In this document: positions 24,725-33,543 of the stretch, one piece after another
Layout of the letters: the number at the start of each line of letters is the position of its first letter
Numbering within the stretch: the stretch's first letter is position 1
Source of the DNA: an uncultured Campylobacter sp.
GTDB taxonomy: Bacteria; Campylobacterota; Campylobacteria; Campylobacterales; Campylobacteraceae
Length of the DNA stretch: 64,000 nt
NCBI RefSeq assembly: GCF_938002845.1
Contig: NZ_CALKZP010000051.1
Span: 105,386 to 169,385 of the forward strand
Direction of reading: 5' to 3'
The notes under the pieces: generated by a model
Seen by the model: only the letters and a program-made list of their open reading frames with translations
The model's database searches: none
Told to the model about the DNA's origin: nothing
Translations under genes and position numbers: made by a program

Positions 24725-25411
24725 TTAGCGAGTGAAAACCACGACCTCGCCACACTCAAACGTGATCTGCCGTCCCGCTAGATATAGCTCGAAGTACGGC
24801 TTTAGAAAGTCCTCCTGCGGCCTTTGCGCGTAGTTTGGATACTGCAAGTACGCCGAGAGCAGGTAGTCGCAGTTGATCGAATAGTACGCCTCGCCGAGCA
24901 CCCATAGCTTCGCATCGAGTTTCGGCGAATCTATCATCCACTCCGTGATCGCCTCATAGACGGCGTCCGCAAGCTCGTCTTTACTATGCGTGAAATCAAA
25001 ACCTTCCTGCACGCGAGTGGATTTTATCTGCTCAAGCATCTTTAAAAGCTCGTCATCGCCGAGAAACTCGGCAAAAATTTTTAAATTTCGAACGTACGCT
25101 AAAGCTAGGCTCTTAAGCGCTTCGTCGTTAAATTTCGGATCCTGCGGCGGGCAAAAATACCCGGGCGCCATGCCCTGATCGAACGCCTCTTGCGTCCGCT
25201 GCGCCGTGACTGTGTAGATTGGCATTATGCGCGCTTGTAGCGCTTCGCCGTTTTGCAGCGGCGCAAACACCGCCCGCGCGCCCACACCGTCAGGCATAAA
25301 GCACTGAAAAAGCCCGTAAAGCTTATCCTGTAGATCGATCTCTTTGCAATCTAAGCTTAAATCTAGCCCTGCAGCCTCATTAATGCGACTAGCGTACTCG
25401 AAATTCGTCAT
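24725..25411 (-). CDS. Hypothetical protein, 228 residues
   Basis: A soluble, acidic protein without signal peptide or membrane segment; I do not recognise the family. It opens MTNFEYASRINEAAGLDLS and has many aromatic residues and leucines in the second half (YYSINCDYLLSAYLQYPNY). Balanced codon use and the absence of low-complexity insertions suggest a real gene. A CCCC/AAAGGGGCG segment just before the ATG could serve as ribosome-binding site. Both flanks are long non-coding stretches, so it has no operon partners and context gives no clue to its job. Confidence 0.65.
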   Translation of the reverse strand: MTNFEYASRINEAAGLDLSLDCKEIDLQDKLYGLFQCFMPDGVGARAVFAPLQNGEALQARIMPIYTVTAQRTQEAFDQGMAPGYFCPPQDPKFNDEALKSLALAYVRNLKIFAEFLGDDELLKMLEQIKSTRVQEGFDFTHSKDELADAVYEAITEWMIDSPKLDAKLWVLGEAYYSINCDYLLSAYLQYPNYAQRPQEDFLKPYFELYLAGRQITFECGEVVVFTR

Positions 25412-26081
25412 TTTCGCCCCTTTAAATTTTGACCGTCAAAGCGTTTGGGTGGAATTTTACCTAAATTTTGCGCATTTGCCGAATTAAAATTTATGTGCGA
25501 TGAGACTTTTATGGAATTTAAAATTTAGCGGTTCGGTTTGGATTCGGTACTGCGATAAAGCGACAGGGCGATGAGCGGCGACAAGTTGTCGTGTAGGTGG
25601 TTAGCGGCGGATGGGTTGTTGCGCGGCGGGAGGATGGCGGCGGACAGCGGCACCTACGGCACGTGACGACGGGTGATAGCCGATGATCGCGACCGCAGCA
25701 CTCGCAGCCTACTTGCTCGCAGAAGCGGATTTTTTGCGCTCAGGCCGTTGTAAGGCGACTAGCGGTGTATTGGATGACGGCGGCGCTCGCAGCGCTTGCA
25801 GGCCGGTCGCTCGCAAAAGCTGGCTTTTTCGCGCTCAGAGCGCGCATTAGCGGCGCAAGGTCGGCGGCATTATTTGATCCGTTGCGCGCGAAATGAAATT
25901 TTATCGTTTAAATTCTAGAGCAAGACCTGCGCCTGCGGCGGCAAATTTGCTTGTAGGAATGGAATTTGTCGTTCAAATTTAGCAAAGATAAATTTTAAAT
26001 CGCGTAAATCGCGGGAGGGGGACGGGTAATGATTTAATTTTGTTCGCGCCGCGCAGCGGTTTGCGCGGCTTGTTTTAAAAT
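25412..26081. other. 670-bp intergenic region with GC-rich imperfect direct repeats
   Basis: No gene seen. From about 25550 to 25870 the DNA is rich in GGCGGCG and CGACG words. It contains an imperfect direct repeat: GCTCGCAGAAGCGGATTTTT (from 25715) and GCTCGCAAAAGCTGGCTTTT (from 25809), each followed by GCGCTCAG after a base or two, so the period is about 94 bp. Related words lie upstream of each copy. The flanks carry the usual AAATTT words. It lies between two minus-strand genes. Confidence 0.5.
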
Positions 26082-26585
26082 TTATTCTATCCCCGCAAAT
26101 GCCGCCTTCGCATCCGCCAAATCCTTCTCGTCGGGGTGTTTCGCAGCCTCTGCCCAGCGCGCAAGTCGCTCGGGAGTGATAGGATGGGGCGAGTTGCCGC
26201 TAGAGGCCATTTTGCGCATCGTTTCAAGCAGATTCGGATCGATCGCGCCCTGGCAGGCAAACTCCCTTACGATCTCGTTGCCGTTTGCCTTAAGCCCCTC
26301 TTCAAAGGTATCCAAACACTTACGCGAATGTTCGCCGTCCGGCTCCGCGCCAAGCGTCATGAAAACGCCCAGTTTCTTGTCGTGAATTTTGCGTAAAAAG
26401 CGCGTAAATTTCGCCTCGGCCTCGCCCTTATCGACGTAAAACCCCAAGGCTATAAAGTCGTAGTCATTGACCTCGCCTTCAAAGTCGCGGAAATTTAGGC
26501 TCTCGCAGCCTAGTTGCTCGGCGATCGCGTCGCCCACTTTTTTCGTGTTACCCGTTTGCGAGGTGTAAAGCACGATTTTTTTCAT
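26082..26585 (-). CDS. Flavodoxin family protein, probable electron donor for heme degradation (HmuF-like)
   Basis: A 167-residue flavodoxin-fold protein. The N-terminal IVLYTSQTGNTKKVGDAIAE holds the FMN phosphate loop, followed by FIALGFYVDKGEA and MTLGAEPDGEHS, which match other flavin-contacting loops. The ATG at 26585 forms an ATGA overlap with the radical SAM gene and gives the proper flavodoxin start; a longer frame to 26639 would add an unrelated leader. In Fusobacterium nucleatum a flavodoxin (HmuF) supplies electrons to the radical SAM enzyme HmuW that opens heme anaerobically; the same pairing here suggests the same role. Confidence 0.75.
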   Translation of the reverse strand: MKKIVLYTSQTGNTKKVGDAIAEQLGCESLNFRDFEGEVNDYDFIALGFYVDKGEAEAKFTRFLRKIHDKKLGVFMTLGAEPDGEHSRKCLDTFEEGLKANGNEIVREFACQGAIDPNLLETMRKMASSGNSPHPITPERLARWAEAAKHPDEKDLADAKAAFAGIE

Positions 26586-27796
26586 ACAAAATCCTTTTTC
26601 ATAATGTTTGCTATCTCTTCGTTGATGTTGTTGCCCCAAAAAATTCCGTCCAAGTTCAAGACCGATTTTTCATCCTTAAGCTCCAAAAGCCCCCAGCTTT
26701 GAAATTCTTTCAGCTTTTGTACTACTTCGTCGTAAATATTCGCGCTTAGCGCTTCTTTTAGCTCGTTTAAATTTACGATCGGGTATTGAAACAGATTGTT
26801 TAGCACGCTATATTTTGCCTCGCGCTCATCGATTCGCGAGATCATCTTATGTCCCGAAACGCCGTAAATTCCGAAGCCCGCTACGTGTCCGCCCGCGCCG
26901 TTGCCGATAGGCAGGATATCCGTGCCCTTGTGGCTTAGCTTGATGTAGCCGTAGTTATCGCGACCTTTGCGAGCAAGCTTAGTAAGCTCCAAAACCTCGA
27001 AATTCCCGCTTTGCAGCAGCGCCTCTGCAAAGGCATGATGCAGCTTCTTATCGATCTCTAGATCGTAGTAGGATTTGTCGATCTTTTTGGATAGCTCCGA
27101 GCCATCGAAAAACATCAACGAGTAAAAGCTGGCGCTATCTAGACCTAGTTCATCTACGTAGCGCGCGTCCTCTAGCGCTTCCTCCACGCTTTCGCCCGGG
27201 AAGTTGTAGATAATGTCGCAGCAGAGCATGCCGTCAAATTTTTCTCTAAGATCCTTCAGTCGCTCGATTGCGCGAGCGGGCTTATGCACGCGGTTTAAAA
27301 GCGCGCGCCCCTGTCTGCTGAAGGTCTGCATGCCGATACTAAAGCGATTTACGCCGAAGCTTTGCAGAGCGAGTGCTTTTTGCGTATCTAGATTATGCAG
27401 CGTGGTCTCTATGCTGATCTCGCAGTCGTCCGCGATCTTAAAATTTTTATGCAGCGCGCCCAGAACCTTTTCGAAGTGAGCTTCGCTAAATACGCTCGGC
27501 GTGCCGCCGCCGAAGTAGATACTTTTGACGCTTTTGGTATCGAAGTAGGGCATCTCGCCGTAGTCTTTGATCTGGCGGACCAGAAATTTAGCGTATTCGT
27601 CCAGCTCGTCGCCGAGTTTGGAGCGCATCATCGAACAAAACGAGCAGATGTTGTCGCAAAAGGGCACATGCAGATAGATCACGCAATCGCTGTCTTTCGC
27701 GGGCTGCTCTAGCGCATCGAACAGCTCGTTTTCGCTTGCGGAGACGCTCTCGAAAAGCTTGGAGCGATGGTGGGATTTAATGCGTTCTTTAAACAT
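26582..27796 (-). CDS. HutW/HmuW-type radical SAM enzyme for anaerobic heme degradation
   Basis: A 404-residue HemN-related radical SAM protein. The cluster motif is PFCDNICSFC (CX3CX2C), followed by YFGGGTPS, SIETT and FSIGMQTFSRQGRALLNR, all typical of the coproporphyrinogen dehydrogenase superfamily. Its place directly after a heme-type ABC transporter and before a flavodoxin points to the HutW/ChuW/HmuW branch, which breaks the heme ring without oxygen and releases iron, rather than to HemN in heme synthesis. A GGAGG ribosome-binding site lies inside the end of the preceding gene. The distinction from HemN-like proteins rests on context. Confidence 0.78.
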   Translation of the reverse strand: MFKERIKSHHRSKLFESVSASENELFDALEQPAKDSDCVIYLHVPFCDNICSFCSMMRSKLGDELDEYAKFLVRQIKDYGEMPYFDTKSVKSIYFGGGTPSVFSEAHFEKVLGALHKNFKIADDCEISIETTLHNLDTQKALALQSFGVNRFSIGMQTFSRQGRALLNRVHKPARAIERLKDLREKFDGMLCCDIIYNFPGESVEEALEDARYVDELGLDSASFYSLMFFDGSELSKKIDKSYYDLEIDKKLHHAFAEALLQSGNFEVLELTKLARKGRDNYGYIKLSHKGTDILPIGNGAGGHVAGFGIYGVSGHKMISRIDEREAKYSVLNNLFQYPIVNLNELKEALSANIYDEVVQKLKEFQSWGLLELKDEKSVLNLDGIFWGNNINEEIANIMKKDFV

Positions 27797-28579
27797 CTAT
27801 TTCGTTGCCTCCGCGTAAATTTCATCCACCGTCTCGCCGATCTGCGGGCTGCCCCGCAAGATGAGCGTCGGAGCTTTTAAAATTTTGCCCGATTTTACGG
27901 CTTTGGTATTTTTAAGGATCGGATTTGCTTTTAAAAAATCCTCCGTCTCGCCGCCCACGACGACGATTATATCGGGGTTTTGCTCGAGGATATATTCGGC
28001 AGATACCGAAGGCGTGCTGCCTTTTAGGCCGTCTGCGATGTTTTTGGCGCCGAGACGAGCGAAGATATCGCCTACTAGGGTCTTGTCGTTAAAGGCCATA
28101 GTGGCGTTTGAGCCGAAAAATAGCGCTACTTTTTTACCGCGAAGAGCGGGTTTGTCTGCAAAAATTCCATCCATCCGCGCGCAAATTTTATCCGCCTCGC
28201 TCTCTTTTTTTACGATAGTCGCGATGGTTTTTACGTTTTTGCAGATATCTGCGGTGGAGTTTGCATCCATCGCAAGGCTCTTAAGCCCCAGTTTTTGCAG
28301 ATTATCGCTAACGCCTGCGGAGTGAAAGCTCGTGATGACCAGATCGGGCTTGAGCTCGACGATCTTTTCCATATTCGGCTTTACGTAGGTGCCTACGCTC
28401 GGTAGTTTCGCGGTTTCTGCCTCCGGGCGGATCTTGCTCATCGAGGTAGTTGAGATCGCAGCGATCTGATCCTGTGCGCCTAAAGCATAGATGATCTCGA
28501 CTGCGGCGGGATCGAGCACTACCAGGCCTTTGGCGAGCGCAAAACTCGCCGAAAGCAAAGTTATAAAAATTTTTTTCAT
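27797..28579 (-). CDS. Periplasmic heme/iron-binding protein of an ABC transporter
   Basis: A 260-residue type III substrate-binding protein of the BtuF/HmuT family. A signal peptide (MKKIFITLLSASFALA) has no lipobox cysteine, so it is a free periplasmic protein. The mature part opens with LVVLDPAAVEIIYALGAQDQIAA and has KPNMEKIVELKPDLVI and SAEYILEQNPDIIVVVGG, the usual two-lobe pattern. The ATG follows AAAAGGAG. It is the third gene of the operon permease-ATPase-binding protein-radical SAM-flavodoxin. The ligand is probably heme, from the partner genes; a siderophore or corrinoid is possible. Confidence 0.8.
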   Translation of the reverse strand: MKKIFITLLSASFALAKGLVVLDPAAVEIIYALGAQDQIAAISTTSMSKIRPEAETAKLPSVGTYVKPNMEKIVELKPDLVITSFHSAGVSDNLQKLGLKSLAMDANSTADICKNVKTIATIVKKESEADKICARMDGIFADKPALRGKKVALFFGSNATMAFNDKTLVGDIFARLGAKNIADGLKGSTPSVSAEYILEQNPDIIVVVGGETEDFLKANPILKNTKAVKSGKILKAPTLILRGSPQIGETVDEIYAEATK

Positions 28580-28581
28580 AT

Positions 28582-29349
28582 TTACTCCTTTTGCGGTAAG
28601 ATAAATTTGGTTCCCAAATTTTCGACTATCAGGGCGTCAAAGCCGTAAATTTCTTTTATGATCTGCGGCGTAAAAAGCTCGCTCGCGCTACCGCGATACC
28701 TCACTGCGCCATCTTTTAGCATCAAAATTTCATCGCAAAATAGCGAGGCTAAATTTAAATCGTGCAGCACGATGACGCTCGTTAAATTTAGTGTTTTGGT
28801 TAAATTTTCGCAGATCCTCATCGCCTCGATCGCGTAGTTTATATCAAGCGCGCCCGTGGGCTCATCGAGCAGTAAAATTTCAGGCTCGCTTACGAGCGCT
28901 CTGGCAAGCAGCACGCGCCCGAACTCGCCGCCGCTTAGCTCAAACGCGCTGCGATTTAAAAATTTCTTCACGTCCAAAAGCTCGGCGATTCGCTCTACTT
29001 TGTCGCGGTCGCTCGCATCGTAGCCGCTAAATGCGCTTTTTAGGCGGCAAAATCTGCCCGCAAGTAAAATTTCATTCACGTTTAGCGCGGCTGCGAGGGC
29101 TGTTTTTTGCGGCACGAAGCCGATGAGCGCGGCAAGCTCTTTTAGACCGTATTCGCTTGCTTTTTTGCCGTTTATTTCGATAATCCCGCTTGCGGGCTTT
29201 AAAATTTGCAATATGTTTTTTAGCAAGGTGCTTTTGCCGCAGCCGTTAGGACCCAAAATCCCGTAAAATTTACCCCGCTTTAAATTTAACTCTATGCCTC
29301 GCAAGATCGCCCGCTTGCCATAGCTGAAGTTTAGCGCCGAAATTTTCAT
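28582..29349 (-). CDS. ABC transporter ATPase, heme/iron-siderophore type
   Basis: A 255-residue ATPase with Walker A (GPNGCGKSTLL), Q loop (GFVPQKT), signature (LSGGEFGRVLLARAL), Walker B (ILLLDEPTGALD) and H-loop histidine (VIVLHDLN). This matches the FhuC/HmuV/BtuD class that powers FecCD permeases. Its start overlaps the permease stop by four bases, and the binding-protein gene follows two bases after its own stop. Confidence 0.88.
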   Translation of the reverse strand: MKISALNFSYGKRAILRGIELNLKRGKFYGILGPNGCGKSTLLKNILQILKPASGIIEINGKKASEYGLKELAALIGFVPQKTALAAALNVNEILLAGRFCRLKSAFSGYDASDRDKVERIAELLDVKKFLNRSAFELSGGEFGRVLLARALVSEPEILLLDEPTGALDINYAIEAMRICENLTKTLNLTSVIVLHDLNLASLFCDEILMLKDGAVRYRGSASELFTPQIIKEIYGFDALIVENLGTKFILPQKE

Positions 29350-30314
29350 GCATGCTTCCTAAACGCGAGGTATAGAAAAAAGGGCGCGCCGAAAAAGGAG
29401 GTCACCACGCCGATCGGAATTTCTACCGGCGAGAGGGCGTTTTTAGCGATTACGTCGCAAAAAACCAAAAAAACTCCGCCGGTAAGCGCGCTAGCGGGGA
29501 TCAGCACGGCGTTGCTCGCCGTATGAAGCGCCATGCGAAGCGTGTGCGGAATGATGAGCCCCACGAAGCCTATCATCCCCGTAAATGCGACCGAAAAGCC
29601 GATGATGAGCGAGGAGACGATGAGCAGGCTCTTTTTGGACTTCTCGACGTTGAGCCCCAGCGATTTCGCCTCCTCGTCGCCATTTAAGATGATATTTAGC
29701 TCGTGGCGCTTCGCATAAAAATACGCCATGCAAAACATAAGCGGCGGCAGTAAAAGCGCGATCTTATACCAATTCGCCCCGCCTAGATAGCCCATCATCC
29801 ACGCCGTAATCCTAAAGCTATCCTCCCCGATTAGATAGACCGCAAAGGAGGTGAATGCGCCCAAAAACGACGACACGGCGATACCTACGATCAGTAGCGT
29901 AGAGATCGAGCGAGTATGGGCTGCGAGCTTAAAGATTACGAGTGAAAGCCCGCTGGCGGCCAAAAATGCGAAAATTCCGTAAAAAACGTCGCTAAGCCCC
30001 AGCAGATAGGCTATGACCGCGCCGAAGGTCGCTGCCGAGGCGATGCCGATGATGTAGGGATCCGCAAGCGGGTTTAAAAATACGCTTTGCACCACCACCC
30101 CCGAAGTTGCCAGCAGCGCACCTATTAAAATTCCAAGCACGAGGCGCGGCAGGCGCATTTGTAGCAAGATGAGCTCCTTGGTTTCGTCCAACTCGCCGAA
30201 GGTAAAAAATTTCGCGATGTCGCCTAGCGAAATGCTCGCTCCGCCGCTACTTACGGCCACTAAAGCAAGCAATATGAAAGCTACGATTAAAAAGAGATAA
30301 AATTTAAAGCTCAT
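29346..30314 (-). CDS. FecCD-family ABC transporter permease
   Basis: A 322-residue inner-membrane protein with about nine or ten hydrophobic segments. It has the RLPRLVLGILIGALLATSGVVVQ segment that opens the FecCD domain and the GFVGLIIPHTLRM segment, the coupling region that touches the ATPase. It is the first gene of the heme operon. A possible Fur box lies about 220 bases upstream. No outer-membrane receptor is in the window. Confidence 0.88.
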   Translation of the reverse strand: MSFKFYLFLIVAFILLALVAVSSGGASISLGDIAKFFTFGELDETKELILLQMRLPRLVLGILIGALLATSGVVVQSVFLNPLADPYIIGIASAATFGAVIAYLLGLSDVFYGIFAFLAASGLSLVIFKLAAHTRSISTLLIVGIAVSSFLGAFTSFAVYLIGEDSFRITAWMMGYLGGANWYKIALLLPPLMFCMAYFYAKRHELNIILNGDEEAKSLGLNVEKSKKSLLIVSSLIIGFSVAFTGMIGFVGLIIPHTLRMALHTASNAVLIPASALTGGVFLVFCDVIAKNALSPVEIPIGVVTSFFGAPFFLYLAFRKHA

Positions 30315-30872
30315 AGCCCACCAGGCGAACTATACGCGCAGATTTCGTTGCGGCGGATATTTTTAAAATTTAAGCGGCGTCGGGAATTTATGCATGCGGA
30401 ATTTATGAAATTCTCGCGGCTGGCGCAATTATTTTTGAAGCTTGCATAGCTTTTGATATCAGCGCGAAAAAGTACGTAGCCGCACACCTGATTCGGCATA
30501 AATTTCCTCCTAAAAGTATTCGCGATTTTTATTAAGAAATTAAAATCGTTATCATGGGATTTTATCGCTTGATTTCTTAAACCGCGATAAATTCCGTAAC
30601 GGCTAAGAGCTGCGGAGTTAAATTTAGGGCGATTAAATATTAAAATTTCGCGCGTCTCCAAGCCGCCTATTTAAATTTGAAATTCAAAATTTAGGCGTTA
30701 AATTTAAACGCCGAAAGAGCTCTTTTTAATTTCACGATTCAGCTTTAAATTATAAAAACGCCGATAAAATACGCACTAAATTTTATTTAACGAGCCCAGC
30801 TTTAAAGCCGCAAGCCGTTTTGTTAAACGACGAATTGCGCCAAAGCCGCTCGCTAAGCTTTAAGGAGTGAGC
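30315..30872. other. Divergent intergenic region between heme operon and cstA
   Basis: 558 bp with no convincing gene. A 116-codon minus-strand frame overlapping the permease start (30311-30661) looks like a chance frame. The region holds a candidate Fur box (30535-30553), a GGCGTT/AACGCC hairpin (30694-30712) and several AAATTT words. The promoters of the heme operon and of cstA must both lie here. Confidence 0.5.
30535..30553 (-). promoter_or_regulatory. Candidate Fur box upstream of the heme operon
   Basis: On the minus strand the site reads GATAACGATTTTAATTTCT. It matches about 12 of 19 positions of the classic Fur box GATAATGATAATCATTATC, mainly in the first half. Iron repression of a heme operon would be expected. 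The match is only moderate. Confidence 0.4.
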
Positions 30873-32942
30873 ATGAAATTTTGGCAAAAGATCCTTTGGG
30901 CGGCGGTCGCCGTCATAGGAGCGTGGTGTTTCGGCGTACTTGCGCTAAATAAAGGCGAGAGCATCAGTGCCGTCTGGCTCGTAGTGGCCAGCGCGTGCAT
31001 CTATCTGATCGGATACACCTTCTACGGGCGCTTTATCGCGTATCGCGTATTCGAGCTGGACGATCGCCGCGCAACTCCTGCAGTGATCCGAAACGACGGA
31101 CGAGATTACGTCCCTACAAACAAATACGTCCTTTTCGGCCACCATTTCGCCGCTATTGCAGGCGCTGGACCGCTCGTAGGTCCCGTAGTGGCCGCACAGA
31201 TGGGCTATCTGCCCGGCACTATTTGGCTTTTGGTAGGCGTCGTGCTCGCAGGCGCGGTGCATGATTTCATCGTGCTCGTGCTCTCCACGCGACGCGGTGG
31301 CAAGAGCCTCGGCGAGATGATAAAAGACGAGATGGGCAAGCTCACGGGCGGCATCGCGATGATCGGGATTTTTTTCATCATGCTGATCATCGTGGCGATT
31401 TTGGCGATGGTCGTCGTAAAGGCGCTTGCAAACTCGCCGTGGGGGCTTTTTACGATCGCGATGACGATACCGATCGCCATATTTATGGGAATTTACATGA
31501 GGTTTTTGCGCCCGGGCAAGGTCAGCGAGGCATCGATCATCGGCTTTGTTTTGCTGATGCTTGCGCTTTGGGGCGGGCATTACGTCTCGATCGATCCGTA
31601 CTGGCACGACGTTTTTTCGCTAAAGGGCGAGACGCTCGCGCTTCTTACGATCGGCTACGGCTTTATCGCGGCGATCTTGCCCGTGTGGCTGCTGCTGGCG
31701 CCGCGCGATTATCTAAGTACCTTCCTTAAGCTCGGCGTCATCATCGGCATGGCGGTTGTGATAATCTTTGTCGCGCCCGAGCTTAAAATGCCCGCTACGA
31801 CGAAATTTATCGACGGCACGGGTCCTGTTTTTGCAGGTCCGATATTTCCGTTTTTGTTTATCACGATCGCATGCGGCGCGATCTCGGGCTTTCATGCGCT
31901 GATCTCTAGCGGCACGACGCCGAAGATGCTCGAGCGCGAAACCCACACTCTTTTCATCGGCTATGGCTCGATGCTTATGGAGAGCCTTGTGGGCGTAATG
32001 GCGCTTGTGGCTGCGTGCATACTAAGCCCGGGCGAATACTTCGCTATCAACTCGCCAGCTGCGGTACTGGGCAAAGACGCGGTAAGCGCCGCGGCGTACA
32101 TAAATTCTATCGGATTTAGCATTACGCCCGAGCAGATCGGCGCCTTGGCTTCAAACGTCGGCGAAACCACGATGATGAGCCGCACGGGCGGCGCTCCTAC
32201 CTTTGCAATGGGGCTAACGATGCTTCTGCACCAGATCATCGGCGGCAAGGAGCTGATGGCGTTTTGGTACCATTTCGCGATTCTATTTGAGGCGCTGTTT
32301 ATTCTGACCGCAGTCGATGCAGGCACGCGCACGGGGCGCTTTATGGTGCAAGAAATTTTAGGCAACGTCTATAAGCCGTTTTCCGATACTAAAAATTTTC
32401 TCTACGGCATCATCGCGACGGTGATCTGCGTGGCGGGCTGGGGCTATCTGCTCTACAGCGGCGTTACCGATCCTATGGGCGGGATTTACACGCTGTGGCC
32501 GCTTTTCGGCGCGTCCAATCAGATGCTCGCGGGCATCGCGCTTCTGCTCGCTACGGTGGTGCTTTTTAAAATGGGCAAACAAAAATACGCTTTCGTTACG
32601 ATCGCTCCTGCGATCTGGGTGCTTATAACCACGCTTTATGCGGCGATCTTGAAGTTGATGCCGGCTAACGGCGAGCGCGTGCACGACGCGGTAAGCCACG
32701 TGGCTATCGCGCAAAATACCGCCGCCAAGCTCGCTAGCCTGAGCGATCCCGCGGCGATCGAAAAGGCGCAGGCTATCATCAGAAATAACGTCATCGACGC
32801 CGTGCTATGTGCTCTTTTCGTCGTAGTCACGATCATAGTCATCGCCCAAACGATAAGGATGTGCCTTAAAATTTCAAAAGGCGGCGCGAACGAGGGGTAT
32901 TTCAAACTGGCAGAAAGCGAGTACGTAGATGCAGGCGTTTAA
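30873..32942 (+). CDS. cstA: Carbon starvation protein CstA (peptide/pyruvate transporter family)
   Basis: A membrane protein of about 689 residues with some 16 or more hydrophobic segments. CstA landmarks are GRDYVPTNKYVLFGHHFAAIAGAGPLVGP near residue 80, GKSLGEMIKDEMG, and AGTRTGRFMVQEILG with the conserved DAGTRTGR motif. CstA imports peptides or pyruvate during carbon limitation; in C. jejuni it is linked to peptide use. The ATG at 30873 follows AAGGAG; an upstream GTG at 30867 lies inside that site and is unlikely. The small YbdD-type gene overlaps its end. Confidence 0.93.
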   Translation: MKFWQKILWAAVAVIGAWCFGVLALNKGESISAVWLVVASACIYLIGYTFYGRFIAYRVFELDDRRATPAVIRNDGRDYVPTNKYVLFGHHFAAIAGAGPLVGPVVAAQMGYLPGTIWLLVGVVLAGAVHDFIVLVLSTRRGGKSLGEMIKDEMGKLTGGIAMIGIFFIMLIIVAILAMVVVKALANSPWGLFTIAMTIPIAIFMGIYMRFLRPGKVSEASIIGFVLLMLALWGGHYVSIDPYWHDVFSLKGETLALLTIGYGFIAAILPVWLLLAPRDYLSTFLKLGVIIGMAVVIIFVAPELKMPATTKFIDGTGPVFAGPIFPFLFITIACGAISGFHALISSGTTPKMLERETHTLFIGYGSMLMESLVGVMALVAACILSPGEYFAINSPAAVLGKDAVSAAAYINSIGFSITPEQIGALASNVGETTMMSRTGGAPTFAMGLTMLLHQIIGGKELMAFWYHFAILFEALFILTAVDAGTRTGRFMVQEILGNVYKPFSDTKNFLYGIIATVICVAGWGYLLYSGVTDPMGGIYTLWPLFGASNQMLAGIALLLATVVLFKMGKQKYAFVTIAPAIWVLITTLYAAILKLMPANGERVHDAVSHVAIAQNTAAKLASLSDPAAIEKAQAIIRNNVIDAVLCALFVVVTIIVIAQTIRMCLKISKGGANEGYFKLAESEYVDAGV

Positions 32943-33156
32943 GAAAAAGTTTAAATTTAACCCGCTCGCAGCTCCGAAGGCCGTGGCGAGGCTTTTGGCG
33001 CGCGCGGATGCCGCACTTGCGCCGCTCATCGGGCTTGGCGATTACGAGGGCTATCTGCGCCATTTCAGAAGCGCTCATCCGGACGAAATCCCGCTAAGCA
33101 GGGCGGAATTTTTCCGCGCGATGCAAGACAGCAAGGCGAAAAACGTCAAGTGCTGA
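32929..33156 (+). CDS. YbdD/YjiX family small protein
   Basis: A 75-residue basic protein of the DUF466 family, which is almost always encoded directly after cstA or btsT. Family features are the GLGDYEGYLRHFRSAHPDEIPLSRAEFF core, here with HPDE and the trailing FF. Its gene overlaps the last 14 bases of cstA. It is thought to help the transporter work, but the mechanism is unknown. The C-terminal KNVKC carries a cysteine. Confidence 0.85.
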   Translation: MQAFKKKFKFNPLAAPKAVARLLARADAALAPLIGLGDYEGYLRHFRSAHPDEIPLSRAEFFRAMQDSKAKNVKC

Positions 33157-33543
33157 TAGCGGCGAAAGGGCGCGGTCGCGCCGTACAAATCGTCGTTGAT
33201 CTGAAATTTTAAATTTGATAGGGTGCGGGCGCGCGAGTCATGAAATTTAGCCCGCTGCTAGGGATAAAATTTCGCGCGTACCTCTTTGAGATTGCGCTTT
33301 AAATTTGCTCGTAGCCAAGGCGTTGAGATTGTCCTTGCCGTCGCGCCATACTTATCGCTAGCCGCGATTTTTTGCAATGGTCTCGCCTGCATGTCGTAGA
33401 ATTTTTAAACGGGTATTTGCCGCGTCTTGGTAGAATTCTATATAAAATTTTTGCAAAATTTTTAACAAACCTGCCTTAATTAAAGGCGCGAAATCACAGC
33501 TGTAAATTTTAAATCAGGAATATGGGTGTGCTTGGACAATGGC
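33157..33543. other. 387-bp intergenic region between convergent genes
   Basis: No gene or clear terminator seen. AAATTT words recur every few tens of bases (around 33196, 33207, 33242, 33263, 33304 and 33447). A plus-strand frame from 33522 runs on into the antisense of the next gene and is a shadow. Confidence 0.4.

Noticed and set aside
26586..26639. Upstream extension of the flavodoxin frame
   Set aside because: It lies inside the end of the radical SAM gene, adds an unrelated basic leader, and removes the tight ATGA overlap typical of this operon.
30311..30661. 116-codon minus-strand frame ahead of the heme permease
   Set aside because: It overlaps the permease start, has no protein family character, and covers the region that should hold the operon promoter and Fur box.
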